A DNA stretch of 64,000 bases from Rhabditophanes sp. KR3021 (taxonomy: Eukaryota > Nematoda > Chromadorea > Rhabditida > Alloionematidae), in NCBI GenBank assembly GCA_963281155.1, contig CAUJLY010000002.1:3844001-3908000 (forward strand), in the 5' to 3' direction. The notes under the pieces were generated by a model. That model saw only the letters and a program-made list of their open reading frames with translations. It did no database searches and was not told the DNA's origin. Shown piece by piece: positions 24,017 through 36,293 of the stretch (the stretch's first letter is position 1; every line of letters begins with the position of its first letter). The translations under genes and the position numbers were made by a program.

Positions 24017-25418
24017 ATGAATAATTCTCAAAATATGGAGTCTACTATTCCGCCCCAGCCGGCTTTTGAAGACGGAATCAACATGCCACCTGATAATCAC
24101 TACGTCCAAAATGAAAATCATTGTCAGCGTTTACTCAATAATAAGTGTTGCAATTTTTTCCTATGTATTGGACGATGGGTTCCTGTTGTAATAGTTAGTG
24201 CTATACTAACTTGGGTATATTACGCATTTGTAATCGAACTTTGTCTACGTCAGTTTATATGAAACTACATTATTTTAAATTAAAGAATTACGCATTTTAG
24301 ATATAATTGAAAGTATTGTAAAAAAAGTAATATTTTTGAGTATATTTCATTTCTTGGTTATAATGTTATACTGGTCATACTGGGCTACAATTCTGGCGAA
24401 AAACATGACGATTCCTAATCAGTTTTATTTACCAAGTGAAGTTACAGAGGCATTGCGGGTCAGTGGAAGTAACGAAGTAGCCAAAGAAATCGTAGCCAAG
24501 TATGTTTTAGAACAAAAACTTCCAATCAAGAATCGGATGCATGATCAAGCCTACAGATATTGTTCCCACTGCACGATGGTTAAACCCGATCGTGCACATC
24601 ATTGTAGCATTTGCAAGACTTGCAATTTGAAGTTCGATCATCACTGTCCCTGGATCAACAACTGTGTTATGTATAGCAATTACAAGCAGTTCTTACTTTT
24701 CCTCGGATATGGATTTACCCTGTGTGTATTTGTCGCAATCACGAACATCGACGCACTTGTCACATTCTTCAACACAACTCAAAACGGATCTACATCACTT
24801 TCAATTTCCAAAAGTTTCCACTTGATTTTTTTGGAATTTATATCAGGTTATACAATTTGTGGGGTTTAAGTTTATAACTTCATTTTAGTCATGTTCGGCA
24901 TCTCCATAAGTGTCATATTGGTCTTTCACATATATTTAGTTTTGAAAAACAGAACAACATTAGGTAAGACAATGTTCTAATACATAAATACTTAAAAAAA
25001 TTATCTTCAGAGACATATAAAAGCCCAACTTTTGATTTTGGCGTTGATAAAATGGCTTATAACCGATCTTACCTTCAGAATTTACGGGAGGTTTTTGGAT
25101 CGTCTATTTTGCTGGCCTTTGTGCCGATCTTCTCATCGTAAGTTATCTTATTTAGTGCGCATGATGCAACGCCCATGTGTTTCCTTTGTTTATTTTTTAA
25201 TGCTGACACTTTTTGCGTTATTTAGTGGCTCAGATGGAATATTTTTCCCTCACAAAAATAGCCATTCTACAGTTTCGTATTCCACTGTGGAAAATGGCCC
25301 TGTGAGTAATCAAACAGACGAGAGTACAGTGTATAATAATGTAAATGCACCTTTATCCCCTAAAGAATTAGTAAATGATGTTAATTATGGGATGGGTACT
25401 AGGGTACAGATGAGTTAA
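24017..25418 (+). CDS. DHHC palmitoyltransferase, ZDHHC20/15/2-like, about 390 aa
   Basis: Protein S-acyltransferase with four TM segments. Exons are 24017-24248, 24301-24846, 24889-24963, 25011-25137 and 25226-25418 (phases 1,1,1,2). TM1 is in [20 protein letters not shown]. The cysteine-rich domain (about residues 160-210) has [20 protein letters not shown] and [12 protein letters not shown], with the catalytic DHHC. It is followed by TM3, TM4, [14 protein letters not shown] and LPIFSS-like FVPIFSSGSDG, the C-terminal PaCCT-type region of ZDHHC2/15/20. The frame stops at 25418. A Ser-rich ORF (about 25555-25810) downstream, after a cttctag acceptor, could be an alternative last exon, but no donor in the right phase was found. 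The ATG at 24017 is chosen because the upstream frame lacks an ATG. Confidence 0.92.
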
Positions 25419-25554
25419 ACTATTATGGTAAGTAATTTAATATTAAATTTCGTCAAAAGTGTCGTAGTTATTTAATGAAGTTCGTTTTTTGTGTTAACAC
25501 CTTTCCTTGCTTTTTATCTAACCATATGTTTTTGTTTAATAATTTACATACTTC

Positions 25555-25810
25555 TAGTGGGGGTTCCGGCATCATTTTTTCAACACGTTATTCTCAAACA
25601 TCCATTTCCAAAAGACAGCTTATTTCATTGGACTCTATTTCAGAGTCATCTCAAGAAAGTGAACACTCCGATTGCTTTTCTGATTATGAAAATGAGAATG
25701 CAATTGTAGTATCTTTCAATGATTTAAATACTTCACCTCGCTCAAATTATCCAACAACGACGAATTCGGGTTTTAAATATTCCGCTATTCCTCAAACTGA
25801 TATTATATAA
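25555..25810 (+). other. Ser-rich ORF, possible alternative 3' exon of the ZDHHC gene
   Basis: Begins after acttctag and reads GSGIIFSTRYSQTSISK..., ending SAIPQTDII. The composition (Ser, Glu, Asp, Asn) fits a cytosolic tail of a DHHC enzyme. A gtaagt donor lies at 25431 but after the stop codon of the preceding exon. Confidence 0.35.
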
Positions 25811-27400
25811 TGTTGAAATACTTCTTAATATTTTCTTATTTGGATAAATTATTTACTTCACTATGTTTTTAATTAAAGTACGACGTTTGTACCTTTTGTA
25901 AGAGCACATTATTTGAAAAGAGTTTAAACATAGATCAATAAAAGGGCAAATAATAAAAATTAATAAAAAGTTATTTAAAAGTTAATAGCAGATAATAACC
26001 ATTTTATTTATATCGTTTTAATAGAAAGTAAAGTATGTGACGTCTGGTGAGCGCATAAATTGCTAACCAGTATAGCCTTAACCATCATAACCGAAAAGAT
26101 TTATGGGTAACAAGTACTAGTTTAATTAAAGAACCGTACACATGTTTACATATTAAAATATTTGAACTTTTCAGAGGTACCTTTTGGAGAATGTACTATT
26201 TAAGTTTGCTTTGCTGCCGCATTAGTTATTAAAATGAATTATTTGAAATTGCCATATTTTTAACTTACTGAATACTCTTTTTAGTTTTTGTTTGATACAT
26301 TATTGTTAAATTTAATAAACTAAAAAATTTAAAAATTAATGTTGCTTCTCTAAAACAATTGGATTTTGGGAATGCATAGGGATATTTATTTCATTTGGAT
26401 CTTAAATTTTAAATCATATAAGGTTTATTTAAATATTCAAGTGGCCATTCGTTTTATTTCTTACACGTATGCACTCCCATATCAGTTCCTTTTGACATTC
26501 AAATAAAACGCTTATTTTTTAGAATAAGTCTATAAAACAATGATGAGTTAGTTAATTAAGAATTTAAGGCTATGCAATCATGCTTTATGTATGTAATTTA
26601 TGACACCAACATAATGATGCATTAAAAAGATTAAGAGAATAACCATTTTAAAAAATAATTTAAACGCATATATTTCCATTTTATATCTACAGAATATGCC
26701 GTGTATATCTGTTTAAGGATCTGTTGTAATTTTCAATTTATGCCTGAAACATATTTTCTTGTTTTGTGTGCGTGGTATTATTTAAGCTTCATTAGTAGTT
26801 CCTCCAAAAATAGGCTCAATTTGTTATTGCCCAAATTGATGTTTATAATTTATACAATAGCCATAAATTTTTAATAAAAATGATAATAAGACAATTGTAA
26901 AATAAATTTCAGGTATTTATAGTCCCTTCCCAATTAAGAAAATAAGTGCATAATCAGAATAATAATTGCTTTAATCAAGGCAATAATTGTATTGCCTGAC
27001 ATTGCAAAAATATATTTTAGTGGAAGCCATTTAGATTATATTATACTTTTTGTTTATAAAAAGATTACTTCCTATTCTTAATATTGTTTAAATTGTTTAG
27101 ATTATTTTAGGAATAATTTACCATTTTGATGATTATATTTATTTGAACCCAAATATTAAACGAAGTTTGTCGAAGAGTGTATAAAACATATTATCACTTC
27201 ATACAATAGATACTTATTATAAAACTAATTTATCTACTCCACACACAATACTAATTATTTAAGCTGTTTATCTCAAAAAATTACTTAAACCAAGTTTATC
27301 TCGAGAAATATCTAAATTACCGAACAAAATTTATTAAAAAAATTAGTTGAAACAGACTTGGAATTTTGGTTTAATACTATTATCTGGATATAAAAGAGAC
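25811..27400. other. 1.6-kb intergenic region, AT-rich
   Basis: No coding-like frame, tandem repeat or RNA gene recognised. Confidence 0.6.
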
Positions 27401-29624
27401 ATGGTTAGGCATAAAACGTCTGTTTCCTCAGTTTCTAGAAAATATTCAAGCGCAACGAGTAATAGCGGATCTAATAAAGTAAGTGCTAATAGAAAATGCA
27501 GCACAATTGGCCATCATGCGAAGGCAAGTAGGAAGCAATCAGGCCCTCAAGACAAAGTAAGTTTCTCATTTTGTTTAATTTAAATCTTAATTTAGAGCGG
27601 AGAAGCACATCGTAAGCAATCTAAACAAAGCTCTATCCGTTCCCAAAGTGCGCCCAACGACAATTCTTCCATCAACTCAACTTCAACACCATGTTGTCAG
27701 TCATTGACATTTTATTTTCTTGATATTGGGCAAGAATCTGGGAGCATTTATGAATTTATATCACATTGCTTTACATCAATTTTTTCACATCGCTTCTTGT
27801 CTGGAATATACATTTCAATCATAATCTTTTCATCACTATCGGTGTATTTTGGTAAGTAAGAGACACAAGACAAGTGACATTATGAAGAAGATATCGATAA
27901 AAGTAACAATTAGACTTGGGGATGGGACGGATCTATTCCATGGAATTCGTGACGGTACAGATCTTTTGTAAAAATCCGTTCCTTAACATGACTCCTTTTC
28001 CAAGCTCGTTATTTTTATGTGACTAAACGGAGTCAATATAAAAATTATAAAATTATCTTCTAAGCGTATTTAATTGAAAAAACAAGATAATAGAAGCATG
28101 AATATGCTATTGAAGCATTTTAGATCCATTGACCTTTAAAATCAAAAAGTCGTTAAATATCTTTTTTATTTTCCTTCTTTTAAAAGAATCTGTTTAATTA
28201 CAAGGATTTGTAGCCAATATAAGTTTAGAAAATATATTAGAATCAAGAGCCAAAAGTGTACAATATAAAGTTATTGATAAATAAGAATTTAAAGAGACAA
28301 AAATATACACACTATTAAAAGCAACATTTTATTTATCAATCTCTACCTTCATACAATACATTCATTAGATATGTTTCCTCTGAATTAGGATAAAGCCTTT
28401 TTGGCAGATTCCATTTTTTTGGTTGCATCCCAAATACACCCAGGCTCAACTCCATCCAATACCAACTCAGCTACTCGTTCAATCTCCCTTCTCAACACAT
28501 CAAGTCTTTTTCCTTAGCTTCTTACCTACCCATGATTCTTGAATCGACCTTTTCCTTTCTTCATCGCCATCTTTTTCGTTGTTTCCTTCCACATCTACTT
28601 CCTCAGCAGCAACAACTTCATCATTTTGTTCTTAAGTACCTCGAATACGGGTTGGAGGACCTAAAAAACAAAGATTAGATTGATAAAACTTACATAACCG
28701 CTTATCCGTAACACCTGGAGGTAAGCGCTGGAGTCCATATCTAACCCTATGTTTAGGTGGCTCGTCTTTTGATGACATAATAATTTATCCATATGGAATA
28801 AGAGGTTTAGTAATAAACAAAATAGAGGCAATATAATAAAATACATGTAAAGAAAACGTAGGCAAAAATTTAAATAATAACAATTCACATTGTTGTTCAT
28901 CTTAAGATGATGCAATCAACATGTATATAACTTATTACTTAATAGAAAATGTTGAAATTGGTTAACAAACTAAAATTGGGCGATTAAAACAATAATACCA
29001 TTCGAGTTTTGAGCTATTTAAGTATCTAATGTCATCCATTACTCATCAACCAGTTAAACATCGCAATAATAATTTTTCAATTACATAAAAAATTAATTTG
29101 TTGCATTATATTTAGGATTGCTTTATATAAATAAATGCCCCATTAAGGATCAAATTCCACTATATTTACTGATTTTCGGAGCACTAGCAATTCTTCAAAC
29201 ATCACTACTTTTTGTAAGACACAGGCGTTTGAACCACGACTTTGAGGACAATGTGGACATCGCAATATCTTCGATGTATGCCCCGTCAGCCCAGCAGAGA
29301 TCATCAACTTACTCAAACAATTTGTCCAGTTTAATAATTGAAGCAATAATTTGGTTTCTTTTGTTCACTTTATTTATATTTGGGAATTATTTTGTATTTT
29401 CAATCTACAAGCCTCCATATCAATTTGTTGAAAGAAGAAAAGATCCGTTAGAGTGGTGCGATGGTTATGTGTACAAATTCGCTTTAATTCAAATTTGCGT
29501 TATTCATTTAACTATATTGTCAGTTTTAATTCTCATTTTATTACTATGTTGCTGTGCAATAAAGTACATGTTTCAAGAAGAGGAAGAAATTCCTAATATC
29601 AATGTTATGAATCAATGGGTTTAA
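27401..29624 (+). CDS. four-pass membrane protein, TMEM272-like, 306 aa
   Basis: Exons are 27401-27556, 27596-27851 and 29116-29624 (phases 0 and 1). The first 95 residues are Ser/Lys/Gln-rich and cytosolic. TM1 is FLSGIYISIIIFSSLSVYFG. Then come CPIKDQIPLYLLIFGALAIL (TM2), an extracellular or lumenal stretch, TM3 (IIEAIIWFLLFTLFIFGNYF) and the block DPLEWCDGYVYKFALIQ leading to TM4. The CP..D.IP.YL and WCDxxVYKFA signatures are typical of the large invertebrate TMEM272-like family, whose function is unknown. Intron 2 is 1.26 kb and contains an antisense decayed gene. Confidence 0.75.
27924..28040. repeat. imperfect inverted repeats in intron 2 of the TMEM272-like gene
   Basis: gggacggat (27924-27932) and atccgttcc (27974-27982) are near-complementary, and 28021-28036 has gact/agtc arms. 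The patch has more G and C than the intron around it and may be a degraded short transposon. Weak. Confidence 0.25.
28385..28778 (-). pseudogene. decayed two-exon gene nested antisense in TMEM272-like intron
   Basis: ATG at 28778 opens MSSKDEPPKHRVRYGLQRLP, followed by PGVTDKRL. A gtaagt...ttttttag intron joins in phase to PPTRIRGT. An in-frame TAA follows at once, then the frame continues as EQNDEVVAAEEVDVEGNNE and beyond to another stop. A frame change then gives REIERVAELVLDGVEPGCIW, then DATKKMESAKKAL and a stop at 28385. AATAAA lies at 28333-28328. Because it keeps an intron it is a decayed ordinary gene and not a retrocopy. Family unknown. Confidence 0.55.
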
Positions 29625-29896
29625 ACTTGATGCTTTACTTCATCTAATATTCAGAATTATAATCAAAAAGAATGTTCAAAAATGATATACAAAGCAATTA
29701 TTCAAAAATCATATTCATGGATCACACTAATTAAGCATATACAAAAAGGTTATATATTATATTCATATTTTAAGCTAATATTCACATATGATGAATATAA
29801 GTGAAGTAATTTTTTGTCATCTAATAAATGTGCTGTTTTCATAATGCTTCTTAACGAATTATTGCACTCAACAATTACCCAAGTTCGTTTTTTCAG
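29625..29896. other. short spacer between two plus-strand genes
   Basis: AT-rich, ending in a gttcgttttttcag acceptor. Either the spacer of a nematode operon or the site of an unrecognised first exon of the next gene. Confidence 0.4.
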
Positions 29897-30418
29897 ACTA
29901 ACACCAAGATTGAGTTACTCTCACCAACCAACACAAGTTTTTTTACCAAATCAACATCTCCTTCTGACAAACCTGAAATCTCAGACTTCTTAAATCAGAA
30001 ACTTTCCAGTGAAAACTTGTCAACTGAAATTACTTTTGCTGCCAGAGTTAGATATAGCGACCATTTGAAATTTATTATGAATATTCACATTTGGAATGTT
30101 ATACCATCAAAGATAAAAACTTTGGTTTATACTGAGTGTTCTTTAGTTCACAAGCAGTTTAAAAACAAAGGAATATCAAATGAGTTAGAATTGGAAGGCA
30201 CAAAAATGCTTCAAAGAAGAGTATGTTTAAGTTAATATTCAAATTTTGATAATTTTATTACTATGTAGTATCCTCATATCCAAGGGTTAATTCGTCACAG
30301 TTATAATATGAATCAGGAGCAAACCTTGTTTAGACGTGGCTACAGAACCATTCGCATTCATGGAAATAGAAAGACTGTTGAATACGAAAAAGATACAAGC
30401 GACAATAGAAAATTATGA
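29897..30418 (+). CDS. unknown protein, two exons, 5' end uncertain
   Basis: 29897-30220 and 30269-30418 join in phase 0 across a 48-nt gtatgt...tatgtag intron, giving about 157 codons to a stop. Readable segments are PEISDFLNQKLSSENLSTEI, LKFIMNIHIWNVIPSKIKTL, LEGTKMLQRRYPHIQGLIRH and FRRGYRTIRIHGNRKTV. No family recognised. No ATG lies at the start of the first exon; the first in-frame Met is at 30077. So an upstream exon is missing, the start is internal, or the gene is 5'-truncated. Confidence 0.5.
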
Positions 30419-30660
30419 TTCGCTTACTTTGATGAATGAGAAGAGAATACAACTGGAAGGACTCTGAATCTCTTATCTTGGCATTTGTATAATATATAAT
30501 AAATAGCATTGAAACTTTATATTTAAAAAATTAATCGCTTAAAGATATTAGTTTACAAACTAGTAAATAAAACATAAGAAAATGTATAAGTTTAACAATA
30601 CATTGAACAACAAAAACAATAACAAAGGAAGACAAAGAGTTGAGTTGTAGGCAGAAGTAT

Positions 30661-31428
30661 TTAATCGCTCTTGAATTTCTTGTAACTACCACGATCTCCT
30701 CCGTTGCTTTCTCTCTTGAAACCTCCACGGCCTCCTCTGTCTCCGAATCCACCTCTGCTGCCTCCACGATCTCCGAAACCTCCTCTTCCACGACCCCCAC
30801 GGTCGCCGAATCCTCCACGGCCTCCTCTGTCGCCACCTCTACCTCCGAAACCACCACGGCCTCCTCTGTCTCCACCTCTTCCTCCGCCGAAGCCACCACG
30901 GCCTCCTCTACCTCCACGGTCTCCGCCACGACCACCAGCTCCTCTGCCACGGCCTCCAGATTGTGGGGCTCCAGGCATGAATTTCTCTACTGGTAAGAGT
31001 TTGTATGGGTCAATAAAGACTTCGTCTCCTTCGGCGAATTTTTTGGCTTTAACTCCTTCTGACAGAATTACAGAAAACCCCTGAATCGATAAATAACATA
31101 TTAACATTGTTATAACTTACATTATCAAGTGGTCCTCCATAAATTTCATCTACTTTCCCAAGTTGTTGAATATCTTTATTGAAAATAGCCGCATTAAAAT
31201 ATGGAATTTTTCCTGAAGTATTAGCGACACAGATAGTCTTTTCGTCGACACTGAGAGTAAATTTTCCGACAACTAAAAGACCAAAATAATTATATGGAAC
31301 AAGACTTTTTGAAACGTACCATCTACAGATGTTGGTGGTCCTTGATCGAAACTACGGCCTCCACCGCCACCGCCTCTTCCACCACGACTACCGCCTCGTC
31401 CGCCACGTGAAAAACCTCTTCCAGACAT
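30661..31428 (-). CDS. gar-1: H/ACA snoRNP protein GAR1, 226 aa
   Basis: Subunit of H/ACA ribonucleoproteins that pseudouridylate rRNA and snRNA and support telomerase RNA. Exons are 31428-31320, 31272-31121 and 31080-30661 (phases 1 and 0). A short N-terminal RGG patch (about 1-27) precedes the Gar1 beta-barrel core (about 37-115: [83 protein letters not shown]). A long C-terminal [11 protein letters not shown] repeat region follows and ends SYKKFKSD. Large minus- and plus-strand open frames over the repeat are shadows caused by its low complexity. Confidence 0.97.
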
Positions 31429-31835
31429 ATTTAATTATAATAAACTGTTTAAAAGTTTGAAAAGAAATGCTTTTTTCAAATCGAAAAAGCTTTTTAAACT
31501 TTTCGATATACTTTATTCCAATGAAGTGCAAGGTCAACGTATTGAGACTTATACACGCTTGCGTATCAGCATATGATGGTCTTTCGATCGAGTTTCTCGT
31601 TTACACCACTTTAAATATGTCATAATCAGGCACATTTACGGCTCTCATTATTCGCTGATTAAGTCACATATGCATGTGTCTATTTTGTGTCAAATTTTTT
31701 AATTTAATTTATATTTACAAGGATTGGTAAATAGATCATTAGTAAACAAATTTGACATGCTCTCATGAGGACAATTTTTTAAGCCAATAACTATTCACTT
31801 ATTTACTTATATTATTCATATTTTTAAGGCCTGAG
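31429..31835. other. divergent intergenic region between GAR1 and the RING gene
   Basis: About 400 nt. A tttttaag acceptor lies 8 nt before the RING gene ATG (31821-31828), consistent with spliced-leader addition. No other element recognised. Confidence 0.5.
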
Positions 31836-32564
31836 ATGGACCGTGTTGATCGATGCCATGAATGTCAAGCAACTATCCCAAATGGTTGCTTTACCTATAA
31901 AAATTGTGATCACAAATTTTGTTTGCTCTGTGCCACAAAGGTAATTTGCTTTGACAATCTTTATATTTAGTGTTCTTTTAATATGTATTTATATTTAATA
32001 TAGTTTCGTAAGGATTCATGTATTTGCAGCTTCGAAAATACTCCTACAATCATTAATGACTTACATTCAATAAAGCAATGCAACATAAAATGTTATGGAT
32101 ATAAATCCAAAATTATTTCACTAAAAAATAAAGTATTAGCTATTAAACGTAGGGAAAAATATGGGTGCAGCAAATTTATGCAATTAATAAATAAAGCTGC
32201 TAAAAATAAATTATACTATCAACGCACATTGGGTGAATTGAATAAAATATTCGATTCAGTAATACAAGAAAATTTGGATCTTCAGAAAAAGATAAAGGAC
32301 ATAGAATACTTTTGGCTTGATATGCTTATTGAAGAAAATATAGAAACGAAACGACATTATTCTAATCAGTCAGGTTTAATTAAGATCTATTCCGATTCAC
32401 ATGTAGAACATATTGAAGAAAACAAACTCCTGACCAACAAAATCTCAGAACTTGAACAAGAAGCAATTGCAGATACTATGATCATTAAACACCTGCGTGA
32501 TAATTGTGATATGTTAAAAAATGACTGCTTAACAATCCATAACATTTTAATTAGGCATATCTGA
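31836..32564 (+). CDS. ZHP/RNF212-like RING and coiled-coil protein, 221 aa
   Basis: Exons are 31836-31940 and 32004-32564, phase 0. The N-terminal 45 residues carry a short RING: CHECQATIPNGCFTYKNCDH, then KFCLLC and, after the intron, CIC. The arrangement and position at the extreme N-terminus, followed by a long helical, coiled-coil-like region (about 90-215), resemble the ZHP-1 to ZHP-4/RNF212/Zip3 family of meiotic crossover SUMO or ubiquitin ligases. The Cys spacing at the end is compact (C-x-C), so zinc binding may be modified. No other domain. A diverged TRIM-like or unrelated RING is possible. Confidence 0.6.
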
Positions 32565-33207
32565 TAAAGTTACAAATGTAACAATATTGATAATCAATGT
32601 GAATAGGGATATTACAGACCTATTATAATAGAATACTCTCTTTCTATGCCACTTCGTTTTGAAACATAGGTATCTATGTTTATTTAATTATTAACATTTA
32701 TTATTGATAAAAAATGATATGTGTATTTGTAAATTTATTTCATATTTGTGTCGTTCTAGTTTTTACGTTTGTTGAAAAATGTATGTGACAGTACAACAGC
32801 ATGATAGATTTCAAAGCCACATGTTTTTGGATATTACATATCATTTTACATAATTATAATTGCGGCCTTAAATAACATCCTAGGCAAATTTTCACAATAT
32901 AGCTAACACTCGCAACTAAGCTTGATAGACCAGGTGGCACTGGAAAATCAAAGATATTTTGCGCGATTCATTTTCTCTATTTCTAGCTCTTTCTTAAAAT
33001 CTATCCATAAACACCCATTATTGCCATTTGTCGTTATTTCCTTTTAGTTACCGCTTAATAAAATCCACTTGACTTGGTATTAATACACGACCATCATTTG
33101 CATATACGTAACTTTGTTTATCCGATATTTACACTCTTTTATATTAACATATAATATTTTCAGATCAAATAAACTTATCGTTACTACTGTATATTATTTA
33201 GTATAAC
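32565..33207. other. intergenic, AT-rich
   Basis: Nothing recognised apart from the presumed promoter of the AT-hook gene. Confidence 0.55.
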
Positions 33208-35923
33208 ATGGGAAAAAATGATCATGACTATCGGAACCTTATTTCATATTTGAATAATAAGATGATGGCTTCTATGCCACCCAATGTTGCAAATGAACTT
33301 AGGTTGCGCAAATTAATTAGCAAAGAAATAAATATAATATTAGCCAAAACAATTGCAACTATCCAAAAAAATACCACTGACCCCAATCTTAATCTTGGAG
33401 TTCTTCTTAAGGGTGAATTTATGGATGCAATAAATAGAATGGTGGATGAAAAACTTAATTTGCATATGCAAACCATTAGGCTATTTGATAAAAAATTTAA
33501 TCTGATTGACAATCCAACCTCTAGCGGTTCTAAGGCAGATGGAAAATCTGGTAACGGAAAAATTGAAGCCAAAGACTACTCCAAACATAAAGTGAGCGAG
33601 TTAAGAATTACTGTTCTTAACGATACTTTTTATATAGAAGGCATTCCAAGCAATCTAAAATTTGAGCAACTGTTATTAGATGGTAATGTTGCTTATAAAT
33701 TTAGTTTAGTCAATGAAAATGAAGAGACTGAAAATTTTAATGCTGACGAGTTAAATAAACTTCTGAATAATGAACTAAATATGAGTAATATTTCTCGCTC
33801 AAATTCAGAAGATGCATCTAATGGAACAAGCAACGATATCCCATCCAGCTCTGACAGTAAATCCATCGGAGGAAACAATAACTCTGGCAGTGAGTCATGG
33901 CAAATGACTTCAATGGATAGAATTATTGAAACTCCTTCTGACAGGAAAAATCGTTATTTGAGGGGAAAATGCAAATGCAATTGTACTTCAAATTGTACCG
34001 TTAGGAAGATTAGAAATAAATCAAATGATTCGTCTAAAACAGTTGAAATGTCGGAAAATGTATCATTTGATGAGCCTGTAGAAACTTCCAATATGATGGA
34101 TGAAACGAATGCGACATTAGAAAAAGAGTCTATTAATGACGAGTATGATATATCTGAAAATGAGGGCCAAACAGAAAATGATGATAGTTGGGATTTCACA
34201 CATGCTGATTTAATTAAATTTGGAAAGTTTATTAAGTTATATAACGAATTGCAACTGTCTGAGGGTGATGAAAGTCAAGACTCAAATACAGGTATTTTTA
34301 ATCGTAAGACAGAATGTGAGTCGACGAATAACATTTTAAATCAGACCACTTCTCAAACCACCATCATGTTTAATAACGGCACTGATCCATCCTTGTGTCA
34401 ACAACGATTCGAGGAAGCTCCAATGTGCTTCGAGTCAAATAATATGTTTTGCCAATATCCAAAATGAAGAGAAGAATACCGCAAATTCTCAAGATGAAGT
34501 ACCGAAAGTTGTGAATGCTCAAAAAAACACTGGTACGAATTCCATTAACAAAATAAACGACCCATTGTATAAAACAATCAAAAGTGGGGAGAGCTTTAAA
34601 CGACTTAATTCATTAAAGTTGAATTGTTCTACATCAGAATTAAATGCTGCTCAAACTAGTTTTTTAAAAGATGCATCAAATTTTTTTGTGAAGTATTTTC
34701 AAACTAATTGCGATTTATCAGAATCATCAATTAGAAATATAATAAATACATATGAAAACGAAAACGAAGTTCCACACAATCTGCTATATAATTATTTATT
34801 GTCAAAATTGAATTCTTTACCACAGCCTGATCAAACTCAGCAGGGCAATACGTCCAGTTGCAGTATGAACAGTGATGCTGAAAGTGGGAGCAGTACTAAT
34901 TATGAGCAAATGTATTTCCCAATGTTGTCGTCAATTAAATCTTTAGTTCCAACAAATAGTGAAACTCCCACCAGTGCAAACAACACGGATAAAGATTTAA
35001 CTACCATTATTAAAAATAATGTTCAAATGAGAAAAGAAACCCATCCTTTGTCGACTGATTTGGTTGGGGATAAAGCAAAAACAAATAATCAAGTTAAAGA
35101 TTTATATTTAAATCAAAACAGAGTGCAATGTATACAGAAAGTACAAAATGATATTGGACATAATTTGTATTTAAATTCTAGCCAAACAAAATGTAATAGG
35201 GTTCAACAACGAAAGTCTAAAAGAATTGAAGAAAATAAAATCCACCCAAAACCTGTAAGAGATTCACCTGTTAGAACCATCAACCACGTTAAAACAGGTA
35301 GGGTAGGCAGACCACGAAAAAATCAGGGTATTATAAATCCCGCTGAAACGAATACTGAACAAACACCAGAAAGTGCTGATTCTAGACCAATGCAGAGGTT
35401 TAAATTTGTAAAAAGAATTCCAAATCTTCCAAATCAACATATTATTCCTGTGCCTGATATTCAGAACCTCGATAAACCCATTCCAGCAGAAGCACATGAT
35501 CATGAGATTCCCATTTTAGATAAAACAAGTCTCGCTGTTACAAAAATGATCGACTTCCAGAGTTCGCTTGCCATATGTCCAACTGTTTCAAAATTACGTA
35601 ACTTTAATTCATTACATATGACAACTTGTTTAGAATCACAAAAATGTAATCTTCAAGCCTTGAACGAATCAGTTGATGTTTCGAAGCGAACAGGACGTTT
35701 GAGAAAACCAAGAAAACCATGGCCAAAAAAGCTTCGTCCAACCCTAACTCAAATTGCGGAACTATATTCATCAACATCAACACAAGCCGATGCACTCACA
35801 GTGGCAAAACAGGAAACGTTGCTCAAGGAATTGCGTAAAATGACTTCTAGGGGTGGAACAACCACAAAAAAAGCGTTCATTATGGCTTCTAAACTAGCAG
35901 ATTTAAATGGAATTGTTTTGTGA
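33208..35923 (+). CDS. large Asn/Ser-rich protein with AT-hooks, split by one extra base, about 904 aa
   Basis: Two long frames (33208-34467 and about 34470-35923) of identical, unusual composition (Asn, Ser, Asp, Thr-rich) are separated by one base. The total is one nt more than a multiple of three. The shift lies at about 34447-34470, where atgttttgccaat or ccaaaatga occurs. No intron is needed, although a gtattt...ctcaag splice (34291-34491) would also fit the phase. The second half has an AT-hook (TGRVGRPRKNQG) and a basic RTGRLRKPRKPWPKK element. The first has a Cys cluster (KCKCNCTSNC). Likely nuclear and DNA-binding. No known family recognised. Confidence 0.65.
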
Positions 35924-36293
35924 AAGTTCTAGAACAATTAGAATTAGTAAGGCAAAAGTAGTATAAGAAGAACATTTTCGCACAACTTTATAGTCACAGC
36001 TTTTAATTGCTGTAGCTAGATAAAATGTTCGAAATGTATCTCATCTTGAAAAAAAGATATCAATGAATTTACATTATCAATATTACACTTTAATTTTTAA
36101 TCATTTTAAACATATGTACTTTTTTAATTCTGTCGCCAATATTTACGTCTAATACATATTTTGATTACGATAAAGATTGCTGTATTAAGTATTTATTTAC
36201 ATTATAAAAATTGATTTGACACACACTTATGATAAGTTTACATTATCATTAATAAGACAGCTTACTTATCTGCTGTCATTTTACATATTTAGC
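35924..36293. other. intergenic, AT-rich
   Basis: Nothing recognised before the acatatttag acceptor at 36283-36292. Confidence 0.5.

Noticed and set aside
25032..25225. Readthrough frame across the ZDHHC exon 4/5 intron
   Set aside because: It is out of frame with the conserved TYKSPTF...FVPIFSS sequence; the spliced model fits family alignment.
30640..31084. Long plus-strand ORFs rich in Pro or Ser/Thr/Ala over the GAR1 3' exon
   Set aside because: They are the complement of GAR1's Gly-Arg repeats; low-complexity repeats leave all frames open.
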